A stretch of DNA of 33,302 nt from Chloroflexota bacterium. Lineage in GTDB: Bacteria > Chloroflexota > Anaerolineae > Anaerolineales > UBA4823. Shown here piece after piece: positions 1 to 6,636 of this stretch (position 1 is its first letter; every line of letters starts with the position of its first letter). A program made the position numbers and the translations under genes. The stretch spans positions 1 to 33,302 of the forward strand of contig JAKOUW010000255.1 in the NCBI GenBank assembly GCA_029782365.1, read 5' to 3'. The notes beneath the pieces are model-generated. The model was not told where the DNA came from and searched no databases. It was given only the letters and a program-made list of their open reading frames with translations.

Positions 1-130
1 ACAACAATCCTTGCGTTATCCCAAGTTCCCGTTCTATCTGCGCCGCTGGCTTATCCCCTCTTTTCAGCAATTCCAGCGCTTCCAGTTTGAATTCTTCTGT
101 AAATTCGCGGTACCCTTTCTTGTCCGTCAT
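1..130 (-). CDS. IS3-family transposase OrfA, N-terminal part
   Basis: The 43 visible codons begin MTDKKGYREFTEEFKLEAL and continue through a helix-turn-helix segment around KPAAQIERELGIT. This is the classic start of the OrfA helix-turn-helix protein of IS3/IS911-type elements, which recognises the element ends and forms the transposase by frameshift fusion with OrfB. An AGGAG ribosome binding site lies nine bases before the ATG. The rest of the gene, any frameshift site and the DDE domain are outside the window, so activity cannot be judged. The family call rests on this N-terminus plus the TG-starting terminus at 195. Confidence 0.75.
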   Translation of the reverse strand, partial: MTDKKGYREFTEEFKLEALELLKRGDKPAAQIERELGITQGLL

Positions 131-195
131 TCCTGGTCTCCTGTGGGTTTAGTTTACCCGACTTAGACATTTTTCGTGTCCACTTTTTCAGGACA
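1..195 (-). mobile_element. IS3-family insertion sequence, one end only
   Basis: The minus strand starting at 195 reads TGTCCTGAAAAAGTGGACAC, a terminus of the kind seen in IS3-family elements (begins with TG). About 65 bases inside it an orfA-type transposase gene begins. The element runs out of the window on the left, so its size, other end and target duplication cannot be seen. It lies 12 bases from the first repeat of CRISPR array 1, at the array's trailer (old) end. Confidence 0.7.
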
Positions 196-207
196 AGACC
201 AATATTT

Positions 208-1131
208 GTCTTAATGCCCGTTGGGCATTTTGGTGATTCAGACATATCCTGGTGGTCAGCACCAGCAAGGGGCGGGTTTACTGCGTCTTAATGCCCGTTG
301 GGCATTTTGGTGATTCAGACGAAAGATTGGGGGAAAGTGGCACAAAAAACTCTCATGTCTTAATGCCCGTTGGGCATTTTGGTGATTCAGACCCAGGAGC
401 GACTTTGACAGCTTGCGCAGGTCATCGAGTCTTAATGCCCGTTGGGCATTTTGGTGATTCAGACCTTCCCCCCGACGACGATGAGGCGTCGGAGGTGGTG
501 GTCTTAATGCCCGTTGGGCATTTTGGTGATTCAGACGCAGGGCCCCGCTGCCTGGTGGAATGCCGGAAGGGATGGGTCTTAATGCCCGTTGGGCATTTTG
601 GTGATTCAGACGCATCCCCCTGGTTTCCTACGCAGACCTGACGGATAAGGTCTTAATGCCCGTTGGGCATTTTGGTGATTCAGACGAACTTGCAGTTGCT
701 GGTGTGGCCGGAGCCCAGCTGGGTCTTAATGCCCGTTGGGCATTTTGGTGATTCAGACGATAAAAATGTACTACAATCTGTATAATTCAGAAAATGGTCT
801 TAATGCCCGTTGGGCATTTTGGTGATTCAGACAAAAAAATGTTTCTTGGTGATGCGCGAGAGAAATTTGTCTTAATGCCCGTTGGGCATTTTGGTGATTC
901 AGACACACCCAGGGCAGCGAAACGTCGTAGATCACCATAAGTGTCTTAATGCCCGTTGGGCATTTTGGTGATTCAGACTAAGGAGGCTTATGTCCGCTTT
1001 AGATGCACTCAAGAAAGCGTCTTAATGCCCGTTGGGCATTTTGGTGATTCAGACCTTTATATGCTATGGTTGGAGAAAATGCCGTCCCGATTTCAGTCTT
1101 AATGCCCGTTGGGCATTTTGGTGATTCAGAC
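208..1131 (-). CRISPR. CRISPR array 1: 13 repeats of 36 bp, 12 spacers
   Basis: Thirteen essentially identical 36-bp repeats start at 208, 285, 357, 429, 501, 576, 650, 723, 797, 869, 943, 1019 and 1096; spacers are 36-41 bp. On the + strand the repeat begins GTCTTAATGCCC and ends GGTGATTCAGAC, with an AATGCCC/GGGCATT stem and a three-base loop. The transcribed strand is inferred to be minus. A leader homologous to that of array 2 lies on the right, and on the minus strand the hairpin sits directly before an 8-nt ATTAAGAC tag, the normal geometry for Cas6 cutting. The array directly follows cas2. The trailer end (left) is abutted by an IS3-family element. Most spacers read as coding sequence on the + strand. 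Confidence 0.97.
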
Positions 1132-1343
1132 CCCTGCTCCGGAGAGCGTCGTTTCGGACAATTTTTGGGTCTGCCTCGTTCTTTCCGGCAGGTTTTGCGC
1201 TGCTGGCTGCCAAAGCGGGGATTTTCCAGCGCTTTTCTGCCGTTTCGTTTTTTCTGCGTACCCCCCCTCCATTTTTGCGCTTTTTGGCCCAAAACGCGAG
1301 GGGGGGTACGCAAAACCTGCCTGCAATATTATACACCTTTTTT
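1132..1343 (-). promoter_or_regulatory. Leader and promoter of CRISPR array 1
   Basis: This stretch between cas2 and the leader-proximal repeat is alignable over most of its length with 18614-18830 beside array 2. A perfect -10 box TATAAT lies on the minus strand at 1328-1333, directly downstream of the cas2 stop; no convincing -35 box is visible. A perfect 14-bp inverted repeat (arms 1256-1269 and 1298-1311, GCGTACCCCCCCTC with its complement) is conserved, slightly degraded, in the second leader. The bases touching the repeat (CCCTGCTC at 1132) are also shared and may be a leader-anchoring site for spacer integration. Confidence 0.8.
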
Positions 1344-1643
1344 TCATACGATCACCAGCCCCGGCGGCGGCGTCACCTGGCCCTGGCCCAGCGTGCGCAC
1401 TTTGCCTTTGCAGGCCGCACACAGGTTGTAGACGCGCACCGAATCCTCTCTCTCGTCGATCAGCTTCTTCAGCCGCTTCAGCAGTTTCTCCAGCTCTGCC
1501 GCGTTCAAATACACTTCAAACACCGACTTCTGCACGCGCTCGCCCAGGGCTTCCATGGCCTTGGCCACTTTGCTGCGGCGCTTATCTTGCACCACATCGT
1601 ACACCACCACGTAAAAGGCGCGCTCGTTGATGTGGTCGCTCAC
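1344..1643 (-). CDS. cas2: CRISPR-associated endonuclease Cas2
   Basis: This is a 99-residue Cas2, the structural partner of Cas1 in the spacer-integration complex. The ferredoxin-like first strand is visible as FYVVVYDVVQDKRRSKVAKA, with the conserved Asp of the YDV motif, followed by the usual GxRVQKSVFEVYL segment. An upstream-extended frame exists, but the family's normal length and the overlap with cas1 favour the GTG start at 1643. GTG shares bases with the cas1 stop (GTGA), so the two are translationally coupled. The C-terminus carries a CAAC pair (NLCAACKG), fairly common in Cas2 from type III loci. It is the last gene of the operon; the leader of array 1 follows immediately. Confidence 0.93.
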   Translation of the reverse strand: MSDHINERAFYVVVYDVVQDKRRSKVAKAMEALGERVQKSVFEVYLNAAELEKLLKRLKKLIDEREDSVRVYNLCAACKGKVRTLGQGQVTPPPGLVIV

Positions 1644-2659
1644 CGGAAGCCCATCCCCTGGAAATCTGGCCGGTTTTCCATGATGCACTCGGCCGCCTGG
1701 CGCGCCTGTTCGATGACGCACTGGCGCAGGGGGAACTGCAGGCCGCGCAGGGGATGGGTGAAGCGCACGTCCAGGCGCTGTTCGTAGGCCTGCAAAAAAC
1801 GCTTTTGACCCGCCTCGCCCAGCACCACCGGCCGTTCCTGTGGCCCGGGCGAGAAATCGGACAGCTTCAACTGCCCGCTGTTGCAGCACCACAGCGCAAT
1901 GCCGTCCACCACCGGGCGAAATTCTTCGAGCAGATCCAGGCCCAGCGCCGGGCGGTTATAGGCCACCTCGTGCAAAAAGCCGGCATACGGGTCGAGGCCC
2001 ACCGACATCACCGCGCTGGAGGCCAGCTCGGCGAACAGGGTGTAGCCAAAAGAGAGCAGGACGTTGACCGGGTCGCGCGGCGGGCGGCGGTTGCGGTCGT
2101 CGAAATGCCACTCCGGCCCAAACAGAAGGCGCAGGCCGCGGAAATAGGCCGCCGTGGCCGAGCCTTCCAGCCCCAGCAGGGCCGAAATCTGCGTCTTGCG
2201 CGGCAGGCTGTCGAGCGCCTCGTCCATCTGGGCGGCGGCCGCAGCGATCTCCGCGTCGCCGCGCTCTTTGTTGTGGCGCAGTAACAGGGCGCGCTGGTGG
2301 CTGAGCTTGGCATTAACGAAGCATTTCGCCATGCTCAAGACGAACTCTGGCTGGCCCAAACGCTCGTACTGGGCGCGGCGCAGGGGCACGTGCGGCGTCA
2401 CCTGCCCCACCAGCCGGCCGCGGTACTCGCCGCGCTGGGTGAGGAAGATCACCGGGCTGTTCTGCGCCAAAAGCGCATCGATGGCCGGCGTGGTCAGACC
2501 GATATTGCCGAACAGGATCACCTCGCTCACCTGGCTGAGCGGCACGCTGGCCAGCACTTCGGCCGGCCCGCTCTTCTGCGGATCGTCTTTCTCCACCTGC
2601 AGGCGGCGGTTATTGATGCGCAGCTTGCTCTGCTGCTGGACGACGTATAAGGGAGGCAT
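1640..2659 (-). CDS. cas1: CRISPR-associated endonuclease/integrase Cas1
   Basis: This is a 339-residue Cas1, the metal-dependent integrase that inserts new spacers beside the leader. The N-terminal beta domain begins PPLYVVQQQSKLRINNRRL. The alpha domain carries the three expected metal ligands: E165 in LLGLEGSATAAYF, H230 in FLHEVAYNRPALG and E245 in DLLEEFRP. Length is typical and no lesion is seen. The gene overlaps cas2 and lies 17 bases downstream of the cas6 stop. Its ATG is preceded by the AT-rich ATCTAAAAT linker rather than a recognisable Shine-Dalgarno sequence, as with cas6 and the csx15-like gene. Cas1, Cas2 and Cas6 in this position are usual for a type III locus able to acquire its own spacers. 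Confidence 0.95.
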   Translation of the reverse strand: MPPLYVVQQQSKLRINNRRLQVEKDDPQKSGPAEVLASVPLSQVSEVILFGNIGLTTPAIDALLAQNSPVIFLTQRGEYRGRLVGQVTPHVPLRRAQYERLGQPEFVLSMAKCFVNAKLSHQRALLLRHNKERGDAEIAAAAAQMDEALDSLPRKTQISALLGLEGSATAAYFRGLRLLFGPEWHFDDRNRRPPRDPVNVLLSFGYTLFAELASSAVMSVGLDPYAGFLHEVAYNRPALGLDLLEEFRPVVDGIALWCCNSGQLKLSDFSPGPQERPVVLGEAGQKRFLQAYEQRLDVRFTHPLRGLQFPLRQCVIEQARQAAECIMENRPDFQGMGFR

Positions 2660-2668
2660 AATGCAATG

Positions 2669-2692
2669 TGAAAATTTTAGATTTTAGATACC
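2669..2692. repeat. AT-rich ATCTAAAAT linker, cas6/cas1 junction
   Basis: A short degenerate tandem of ATTTTAGA units sits exactly at the junction of cas6 and cas1. On the coding strand it supplies the last codons of cas6 (...SKI then TAA) and occupies the place where the cas1 ribosome binding site would be expected. The same sequence recurs at 3573-3601, 3961-4025 and 4395-4433. Confidence 0.7.
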
Positions 2693-3573
2693 CGCCTCGC
2701 CTGGCCCAGGCCGCTGGCGGCGCCGGCCCCGACCGAGGCAAACAGGGCGAACTCGGCCAGCGCCGCCATCAAGCTCATCCAGTAGCGGTCGTAATTCAGC
2801 GCGCTGTAGGTGATCTCGCCCACTGCGCCGATGCGCAGGCCGCCGCTTTTCACCGGCACAGGCCGGCTGGACAGGCGGTATTCGCTGATGGCCAGGCATT
2901 CTGCGGCATAGCGGCGAGCTTCGGGCGGAAAGGTGAGCGGCGCAAAAGCGTTCCAATGCTCCAGCAGGCTGCCAAAGACCAGCTCGGGCAGCGGCACCGG
3001 CAGGTGCATGCCGTTGGATTTGAACGTTGTCGGGCTGGTGAAGCGCAGGGTGAGGCGGCGCGGGGCCGGGATATGGGCCAGCAAATAGGGCGCAGAGAGA
3101 TCGGCGTATGTGTTCACCGCCGCCCAGGAAAGGTCCTCCGCCGGGCCAGCTTCCGGCTGAGGCGCAGCCGCAGGCCCTGGGGAAGCCGGGCTTTGCGCAT
3201 CGGCCGCAGGCGAGACTGCTTCGACGCGGAAGGGAATATAATCCAGCTCCAGCAGGCTGCCTGGGGCCAGCGGCCCGGCGCTGGCTGCCTGCCAGAGCAG
3301 AGCAGAAAGCTCGGGCTGGTAGGCAGTGAACCGCAGGCGGTAGAGCTGGTCGGGTGTTGGGTTGCTGTGTGTGAAGCGCCCGATCAAGGTGGAGACGGTG
3401 AATGGGCGCAGGCCGTTCTCTTCATGCAGTTGGGCCGCCAGGGCGTCGTTGGACTGGCGCACCACGTTGAGCAGCAGAGCGTGCGCGGCCCGCGCCCACC
3501 AGAGCGGAAAAGGATGCAGAGGATTGGGCTGGCCGGCCAGGCGCAGGGTGAGGACGAGGGAAAGGAGATCCAT
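2677..3573 (-). CDS. cas6: CRISPR pre-crRNA endoribonuclease Cas6
   Basis: This is a 298-residue RAMP-superfamily Cas6, the metal-independent RNase that cuts the repeat at the base of its hairpin to leave an 8-nt 5' tag. The N-terminal region (LVLTLRLAGQPNPLHPFPLWWARAAHALLL) matches the Cas6 family. A His-containing segment LHEENGLRPFTVS follows near residue 50, and the glycine-rich loop GAGAASGLGQAR closes the C-terminus. A proline/alanine-rich stretch near residues 130-145 looks like a lineage-specific insertion. Its substrates here would be the repeats of both arrays 1 and 2, which share the stem and the ATTAAGAC tag but differ elsewhere. The last residues SKI come from the AT-rich linker, and the ATG lacks a clear Shine-Dalgarno sequence. 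Confidence 0.88.
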   Translation of the reverse strand: MDLLSLVLTLRLAGQPNPLHPFPLWWARAAHALLLNVVRQSNDALAAQLHEENGLRPFTVSTLIGRFTHSNPTPDQLYRLRFTAYQPELSALLWQAASAGPLAPGSLLELDYIPFRVEAVSPAADAQSPASPGPAAAPQPEAGPAEDLSWAAVNTYADLSAPYLLAHIPAPRRLTLRFTSPTTFKSNGMHLPVPLPELVFGSLLEHWNAFAPLTFPPEARRYAAECLAISEYRLSSRPVPVKSGGLRIGAVGEITYSALNYDRYWMSLMAALAEFALFASVGAGAASGLGQARRVSKI

Positions 3574-3601
3574 TTTAGATTTTAGATTGCAGATTGGATT
3601 T
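3573..3601. repeat. AT-rich ATCTAAAAT linker, four-helix gene/cas6 junction
   Basis: The + strand reads ATTTTAGATTTTAGATTGC followed by AGATTGGATTT. As at the cas6/cas1 junction, it supplies the final codons of the upstream gene (...QSKI, TAA) and leaves cas6 without a recognisable ribosome binding site. Confidence 0.7.
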
Positions 3602-3940
3602 GGCGGTGCGCAGGGAGGCGGTGAAGATGGCGGTCAGTTGATTGGCTTCGCCGGCCAGCGCAGTGAGCGATTCGGCCGCCTGCAGGCCCGCTTCCTGGAT
3701 CAGCTCCAGCCAGTACTGTGTCTCGTCGGCCTCTTCCAAAACGATGCCCATCTTGGAAATAAAGTCGGGCTTTGAACGGCCGCGGCAGGCGGCGCGGTAG
3801 TTGGCCCCCACCGAAGTGGCTGAGCGCACGACCTGCTTGCCGAGCACCTCGGCGCGGTAATTCTTCGACAGCGCCTCGCACAGCTTAATCACCTCCAGCG
3901 CAAACCGCTTCGTCCGGCCCTTCAACTCCTCCTCATTCAT
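3575..3940 (-). CDS. Four-helix-bundle protein (S23/IVP family, TIGR02436-like)
   Basis: This is a 121-residue, almost wholly helical protein beginning MNEEELKGRTKRFALEVIKL, with the family hallmark RSATSVGANYRAACRGRSKPDFISKMGIVLEEADETQYWLEL. This family (PF05635) is named after proteins encoded in intervening sequences of 23S rRNA genes. It is now found widely, often next to defence genes, and its molecular role is unknown. The start at 3940 is chosen because a GGAGGTGTGT Shine-Dalgarno lies directly before it; a longer start at 3964 has none. It sits in line with the cas operon between the csx15-like gene and cas6, flanked on both sides by AT-rich linkers, which suggests insertion as a cassette. 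A CRISPR function is not shown by the sequence. Confidence 0.85.
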   Translation of the reverse strand: MNEEELKGRTKRFALEVIKLCEALSKNYRAEVLGKQVVRSATSVGANYRAACRGRSKPDFISKMGIVLEEADETQYWLELIQEAGLQAAESLTALAGEANQLTAIFTASLRTAKSNLQSKI

Positions 3941-3960
3941 ACACACCTCCGTTCCTTTCA

Positions 3961-4025
3961 CCAAAAATTTGCAATCACCAATCTAAAATCTGCAATCTAA
4001 AATCTAAAATCTAAAATCTCAAATT
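3961..4025. repeat. AT-rich AATCTAAAATC linker, csx15-like/four-helix junction
   Basis: This is the longest copy of the linker. The + strand contains AATCTAAAATCTGCAATC followed by several more AATCTAAA units in tandem. It provides the end of the csx15-like gene (...NLRF, TAG). Confidence 0.75.
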
Positions 4026-4394
4026 CCTGGCCGCGTCTCTCACTGCCTGCAAATTCAAAATTTCCGCCACCTCGTAGCGCGGCGGCAGGCTGCCCGCTGC
4101 GGGGCGCAGGCGCAGGATGGGCGGGAAGTAGCCCATGCGCCCGTGCAGCTCGGCCAAGAGCAGGGCGGTGATGAAGTTCAGCGAGGGCGGGTTGACCAGG
4201 ATGGGCCTGGTCTGCAGGTCGGCGGGGCTGACAGGCAGGGCTTTGACCAGCTCGCTGAGCTGGGGCAGGAAGGCCTGCTGGTTGTCGAAGTGCACCGCCA
4301 GGCCGATGACCTGTTCCACTGTTTGGCCGGTCAGCGCTTCGACCTGGGCGAGCTGTTCGGGGGTGAGGGGGTGGGAGAAGTTGAGGAGGAGCAT
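4011..4394 (-). CDS. csx15: Csx15-like CRISPR-associated protein, putative ring nuclease
   Basis: This is a 127-residue protein starting MLLLNFSHPLTPEQLAQVEA, with the conserved patches LVNPPSLNFITALLLAELHG and GYFPPILRLRP. From memory of the family it matches Csx15, a small Rossmann-like protein restricted to type III CRISPR loci. Csx15 has been proposed in the literature as a ring nuclease that degrades the cyclic oligoadenylate made by Cas10 and so switches effectors off. The context fits: it follows two CARF effectors that such an activity would restrain. The family call is from recognised sequence pattern, not a search, and the ring-nuclease role is inference. The ATG has no Shine-Dalgarno sequence, being preceded by the AT-rich linker. 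Confidence 0.72.
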   Translation of the reverse strand: MLLLNFSHPLTPEQLAQVEALTGQTVEQVIGLAVHFDNQQAFLPQLSELVKALPVSPADLQTRPILVNPPSLNFITALLLAELHGRMGYFPPILRLRPAAGSLPPRYEVAEILNLQAVRDAARNLRF

Positions 4395-4433
4395 AGAATT
4401 TTAGATTTAGATTTGAGATTTTCGGTTGAGGAT
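4395..4433. repeat. AT-rich ATCTAAAAT linker, card1-like/csx15-like junction
   Basis: A further degenerate copy (ATTTTAGATTTAGATTTGAG on the + strand) lies between the stop of the CARF nuclease gene and the csx15-like ATG, again in place of a ribosome binding site. Confidence 0.65.
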
Positions 4434-4435
4434 TT

Positions 4436-5356
4436 TTAGGTGGCGTGGAGCAGGTGGTCGGCGGCGTGGTTCACTTCACTGCCGTACACCAGGCGCACAT
4501 CCATGGCTTTGGCGCGCTGGCGGATGGCGTCGGGCAGGCTGGGCTGGTCCACCACCAGCACTTTGCCGCAGTAGATGCCGGCGGCTTCACGGCTGGACAG
4601 GCTGTACAGCTCATAAATCCACTCTCTCAGCTTGGGGGTGGTGGCGCCGCCCGATTTGCACGAGCAGACCGCCAGCCGGCCGCTGCGCGTGACCACCACA
4701 TCCAGCTCGTTGAGCACGAAGCCGCCGCTGACCGCTTTGCGGATGTACAGGCCGCGGCGGATATCGTCGAACGCCCCGCTCTGCTGGGCCTGGCGGGCGA
4801 CCGTCTCCTCCAGGTACGAGCCGGGGTGGCTGGCGCGGCCAGAGGTCTCCTCCAGGCCGGGCCGGAATGCCTGGTCGCCGCTGGACTGCAGGCCGTGGGC
4901 GGCCAGGTACTGGCGGGCGGAGATGCGCACGCGCAGCGCCTCGCGGCCGCTCTCGCTGCCGTCCGGCGCCAGGCGGATCACCTGGCCGATCTCGCTGGCC
5001 ACGTACAGCAGGGGCGTGCCGCTGCCGAAGGCCGCCTGCAGGCCGGCCAGGCTCATCAGCTTGGTGCCGCCGGTCAGGTTGAGGTGCACCTCGTGGCCTT
5101 CGCGCTGGTGATCGACCAGGGCCTGGTTGATGCTCCGGCGGGCGGCTGCCAGGTCATAGGCGTCGATGTCCAGCGGTTCGAGGGCCTGGAGGCGCCCGGC
5201 GAGCTGGGCGTCTTGAGCGATGACCGCCGCCAGGGCGTGCGCCAGCGGCAGGGTGCGCCTGGTGGCCACGAAGCGCACGGCGCTGTACTGCGGGTACTGC
5301 CAGAGGGGCAGCAGGTTGGGGATGGGCTGTTCGCCGAGCAGGGAGAGGAGGAGCAT
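4436..5356 (-). CDS. Card1/Can2-like CARF nuclease (DUF1887 family)
   Basis: This is a protein of about 306 residues with a CARF domain followed by a PD-(D/E)xK nuclease fold. The N-terminus LLSLLGEQPIPNLLPLW and the ligand-binding segment HLNLTGGTKLMSLAG (residues 91-105) are typical of DUF1887 proteins. These bind cyclic tetra-adenylate from Cas10 and cut nucleic acids to arrest the infected cell. The nuclease part has YLEE near 182 and NELDVVV (216-222, catalytic Asp 219). The expected E-x-K is CSCK at 231-234, so a Ser replaces the usual acidic residue while Lys 234 is kept. The chosen start is ATG 5356; a TTG at 5365 overlaps the upstream stop and would add three residues. It is translationally coupled to the Csm6-like gene. 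Confidence 0.82.
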   Translation of the reverse strand: MLLLSLLGEQPIPNLLPLWQYPQYSAVRFVATRRTLPLAHALAAVIAQDAQLAGRLQALEPLDIDAYDLAAARRSINQALVDHQREGHEVHLNLTGGTKLMSLAGLQAAFGSGTPLLYVASEIGQVIRLAPDGSESGREALRVRISARQYLAAHGLQSSGDQAFRPGLEETSGRASHPGSYLEETVARQAQQSGAFDDIRRGLYIRKAVSGGFVLNELDVVVTRSGRLAVCSCKSGGATTPKLREWIYELYSLSSREAAGIYCGKVLVVDQPSLPDAIRQRAKAMDVRLVYGSEVNHAADHLLHAT

Positions 5357-5361
5357 GGGAG

Positions 5362-6636
5362 TCAAAGTCTTAACACCGGAAACCTTGGCAGGTCGTTTTC
5401 TGTCAGACCGGCAAATGACATCACAATTTCAAATAACTTTTGATATGTGTCTGGTTTTACTGGATCGCGGCCGTGCGCCAGGCGGGAACTGTTGCGAACC
5501 AACAATACCTTGTTCAGCTCAGCCTGCTGGTTGACATAACGCTGCCCCAATTCATCTCCCAAGGAAGCCAGCAAACGAAAACTGTCTTGAGAACCCAATT
5601 TTAAGACCGGTTTTGGCCCGGATTCATCCAAAAGGCGGTGCGTAAAATCTTCGCGCAGGGCTTCTGGTATCTGCTCTGGGCTGGCCTGACCGTTGTTGAT
5701 CTGGTAGGCATCAGCTAGCCGATAGCGCGCCAGGCTTTCCAGCGCTGAATACAGGCGAGCAACTGCATCATCGAAGCGGCCTGCCAGTTCAGCTCTGCGG
5801 ACCGCATTGGAGATCAAGTCGCAGGTATCCAGACGATGAAGTATTTCTCCTTTCTCGTCAACCAATGCCTTCAGAAAATCGGCGTTCATTTGAAAATCAT
5901 CTAAAACCAGCCGCAGTGGGTCAATGCTCCGATCCGCCAGGAACAATTTTAGAGCAGAAAGCGCCTTCTGGAGATTAGATTGGGCTGTTTTGTATTCAAA
6001 CAAATCCCATTGGCTGTAAGCATCCAGCAGAACTGCCAGGTTTTCGTAAATCCGCTTCATATCCTCCGGCACAACCGTTGCAAGCTGCCTGGCTCTTTGG
6101 GCTGCATCGCGGAACCGACCATGGTTAAACAAAAGGGATATTTCTTTGCGGGCTGTGACCGCCAGCTCTTCCCAAGGATTGGTTTGGAACCAGGTGTATT
6201 CTTTTCCATCCAGCACGACGCCGATACCATCGCGATCGCGATCTGCGCTGTCCTTTGCGCCGACATAGAAGAAAGTAGAGCAGTGTTCGATCGTCACCAG
6301 GACCGCCGCGACGGACATCGGCTTGGTCCCAGAAGTATACTCAACGGCCAGGTCGTTCCATAAAACGCCCCATTTATCCAATATATCTGGCAGCTTGCGC
6401 GCCAGCACGCGATAACATTCCAGTAAACTTTGGGGCGCTTTGGTTTCGATCCAATCGTAATGTTCGGGTTGATATTGCAGTGCCGGCAGGATATTCGTCT
6501 GAATAGACGGTTTGCTGGTATTGGAAACAAAAAAACAGATAAATCGCGGCTTCTGCTCGTTAAGGGTGTGGATGGCTGGCGCGGTTGCACCGCCGACGTT
6601 AACCAGGATTGCCATGGGACTTGGTTGACTGATCAT
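5362..6636 (-). CDS. Csm6-like CARF-HEPN ribonuclease (TIGR02710 family)
   Basis: This is a 424-residue CRISPR ancillary protein. The N-terminal CARF domain begins MAILVNVGGATAPAIHTL and carries the ligand-binding signature EYTSGTKPMSVAA at about residues 99-111. The C-terminal half is helical and ends with a HEPN active site R381-NSSRLA-H388-G, an Rx6H motif close to the RNxSxLAHG form of Csm6-type RNases. Expected role: bind cyclic oligoadenylate made by Cas10 and degrade RNA non-specifically. Its ATG overlaps the csm5 stop (ATGA), so it is coupled to the core effector genes. It is distinct from the DUF1887 protein downstream, giving the locus two CARF effectors with different nuclease folds. 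Confidence 0.85.
   Translation of the reverse strand: MISQPSPMAILVNVGGATAPAIHTLNEQKPRFICFFVSNTSKPSIQTNILPALQYQPEHYDWIETKAPQSLLECYRVLARKLPDILDKWGVLWNDLAVEYTSGTKPMSVAAVLVTIEHCSTFFYVGAKDSADRDRDGIGVVLDGKEYTWFQTNPWEELAVTARKEISLLFNHGRFRDAAQRARQLATVVPEDMKRIYENLAVLLDAYSQWDLFEYKTAQSNLQKALSALKLFLADRSIDPLRLVLDDFQMNADFLKALVDEKGEILHRLDTCDLISNAVRRAELAGRFDDAVARLYSALESLARYRLADAYQINNGQASPEQIPEALREDFTHRLLDESGPKPVLKLGSQDSFRLLASLGDELGQRYVNQQAELNKVLLVRNSSRLAHGRDPVKPDTYQKLFEIVMSFAGLTENDLPRFPVLRL

Noticed and set aside
252..641. Open frames of 100-130 codons through CRISPR array 1 (both strands), and similar ones in arrays 2 and 3
   Set aside because: They are repeats of LMPVGHFGDSD- or NHQNAQRALR-type peptides produced by the 36-bp CRISPR repeat, with no ribosome binding site.
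1344..1892. Cas2 frame with an N-terminal extension to 182 residues
   Set aside because: The extra 83 residues lie inside cas1 and have no family similarity; the GTG at 1643 overlaps the cas1 stop and gives a normal Cas2 length.
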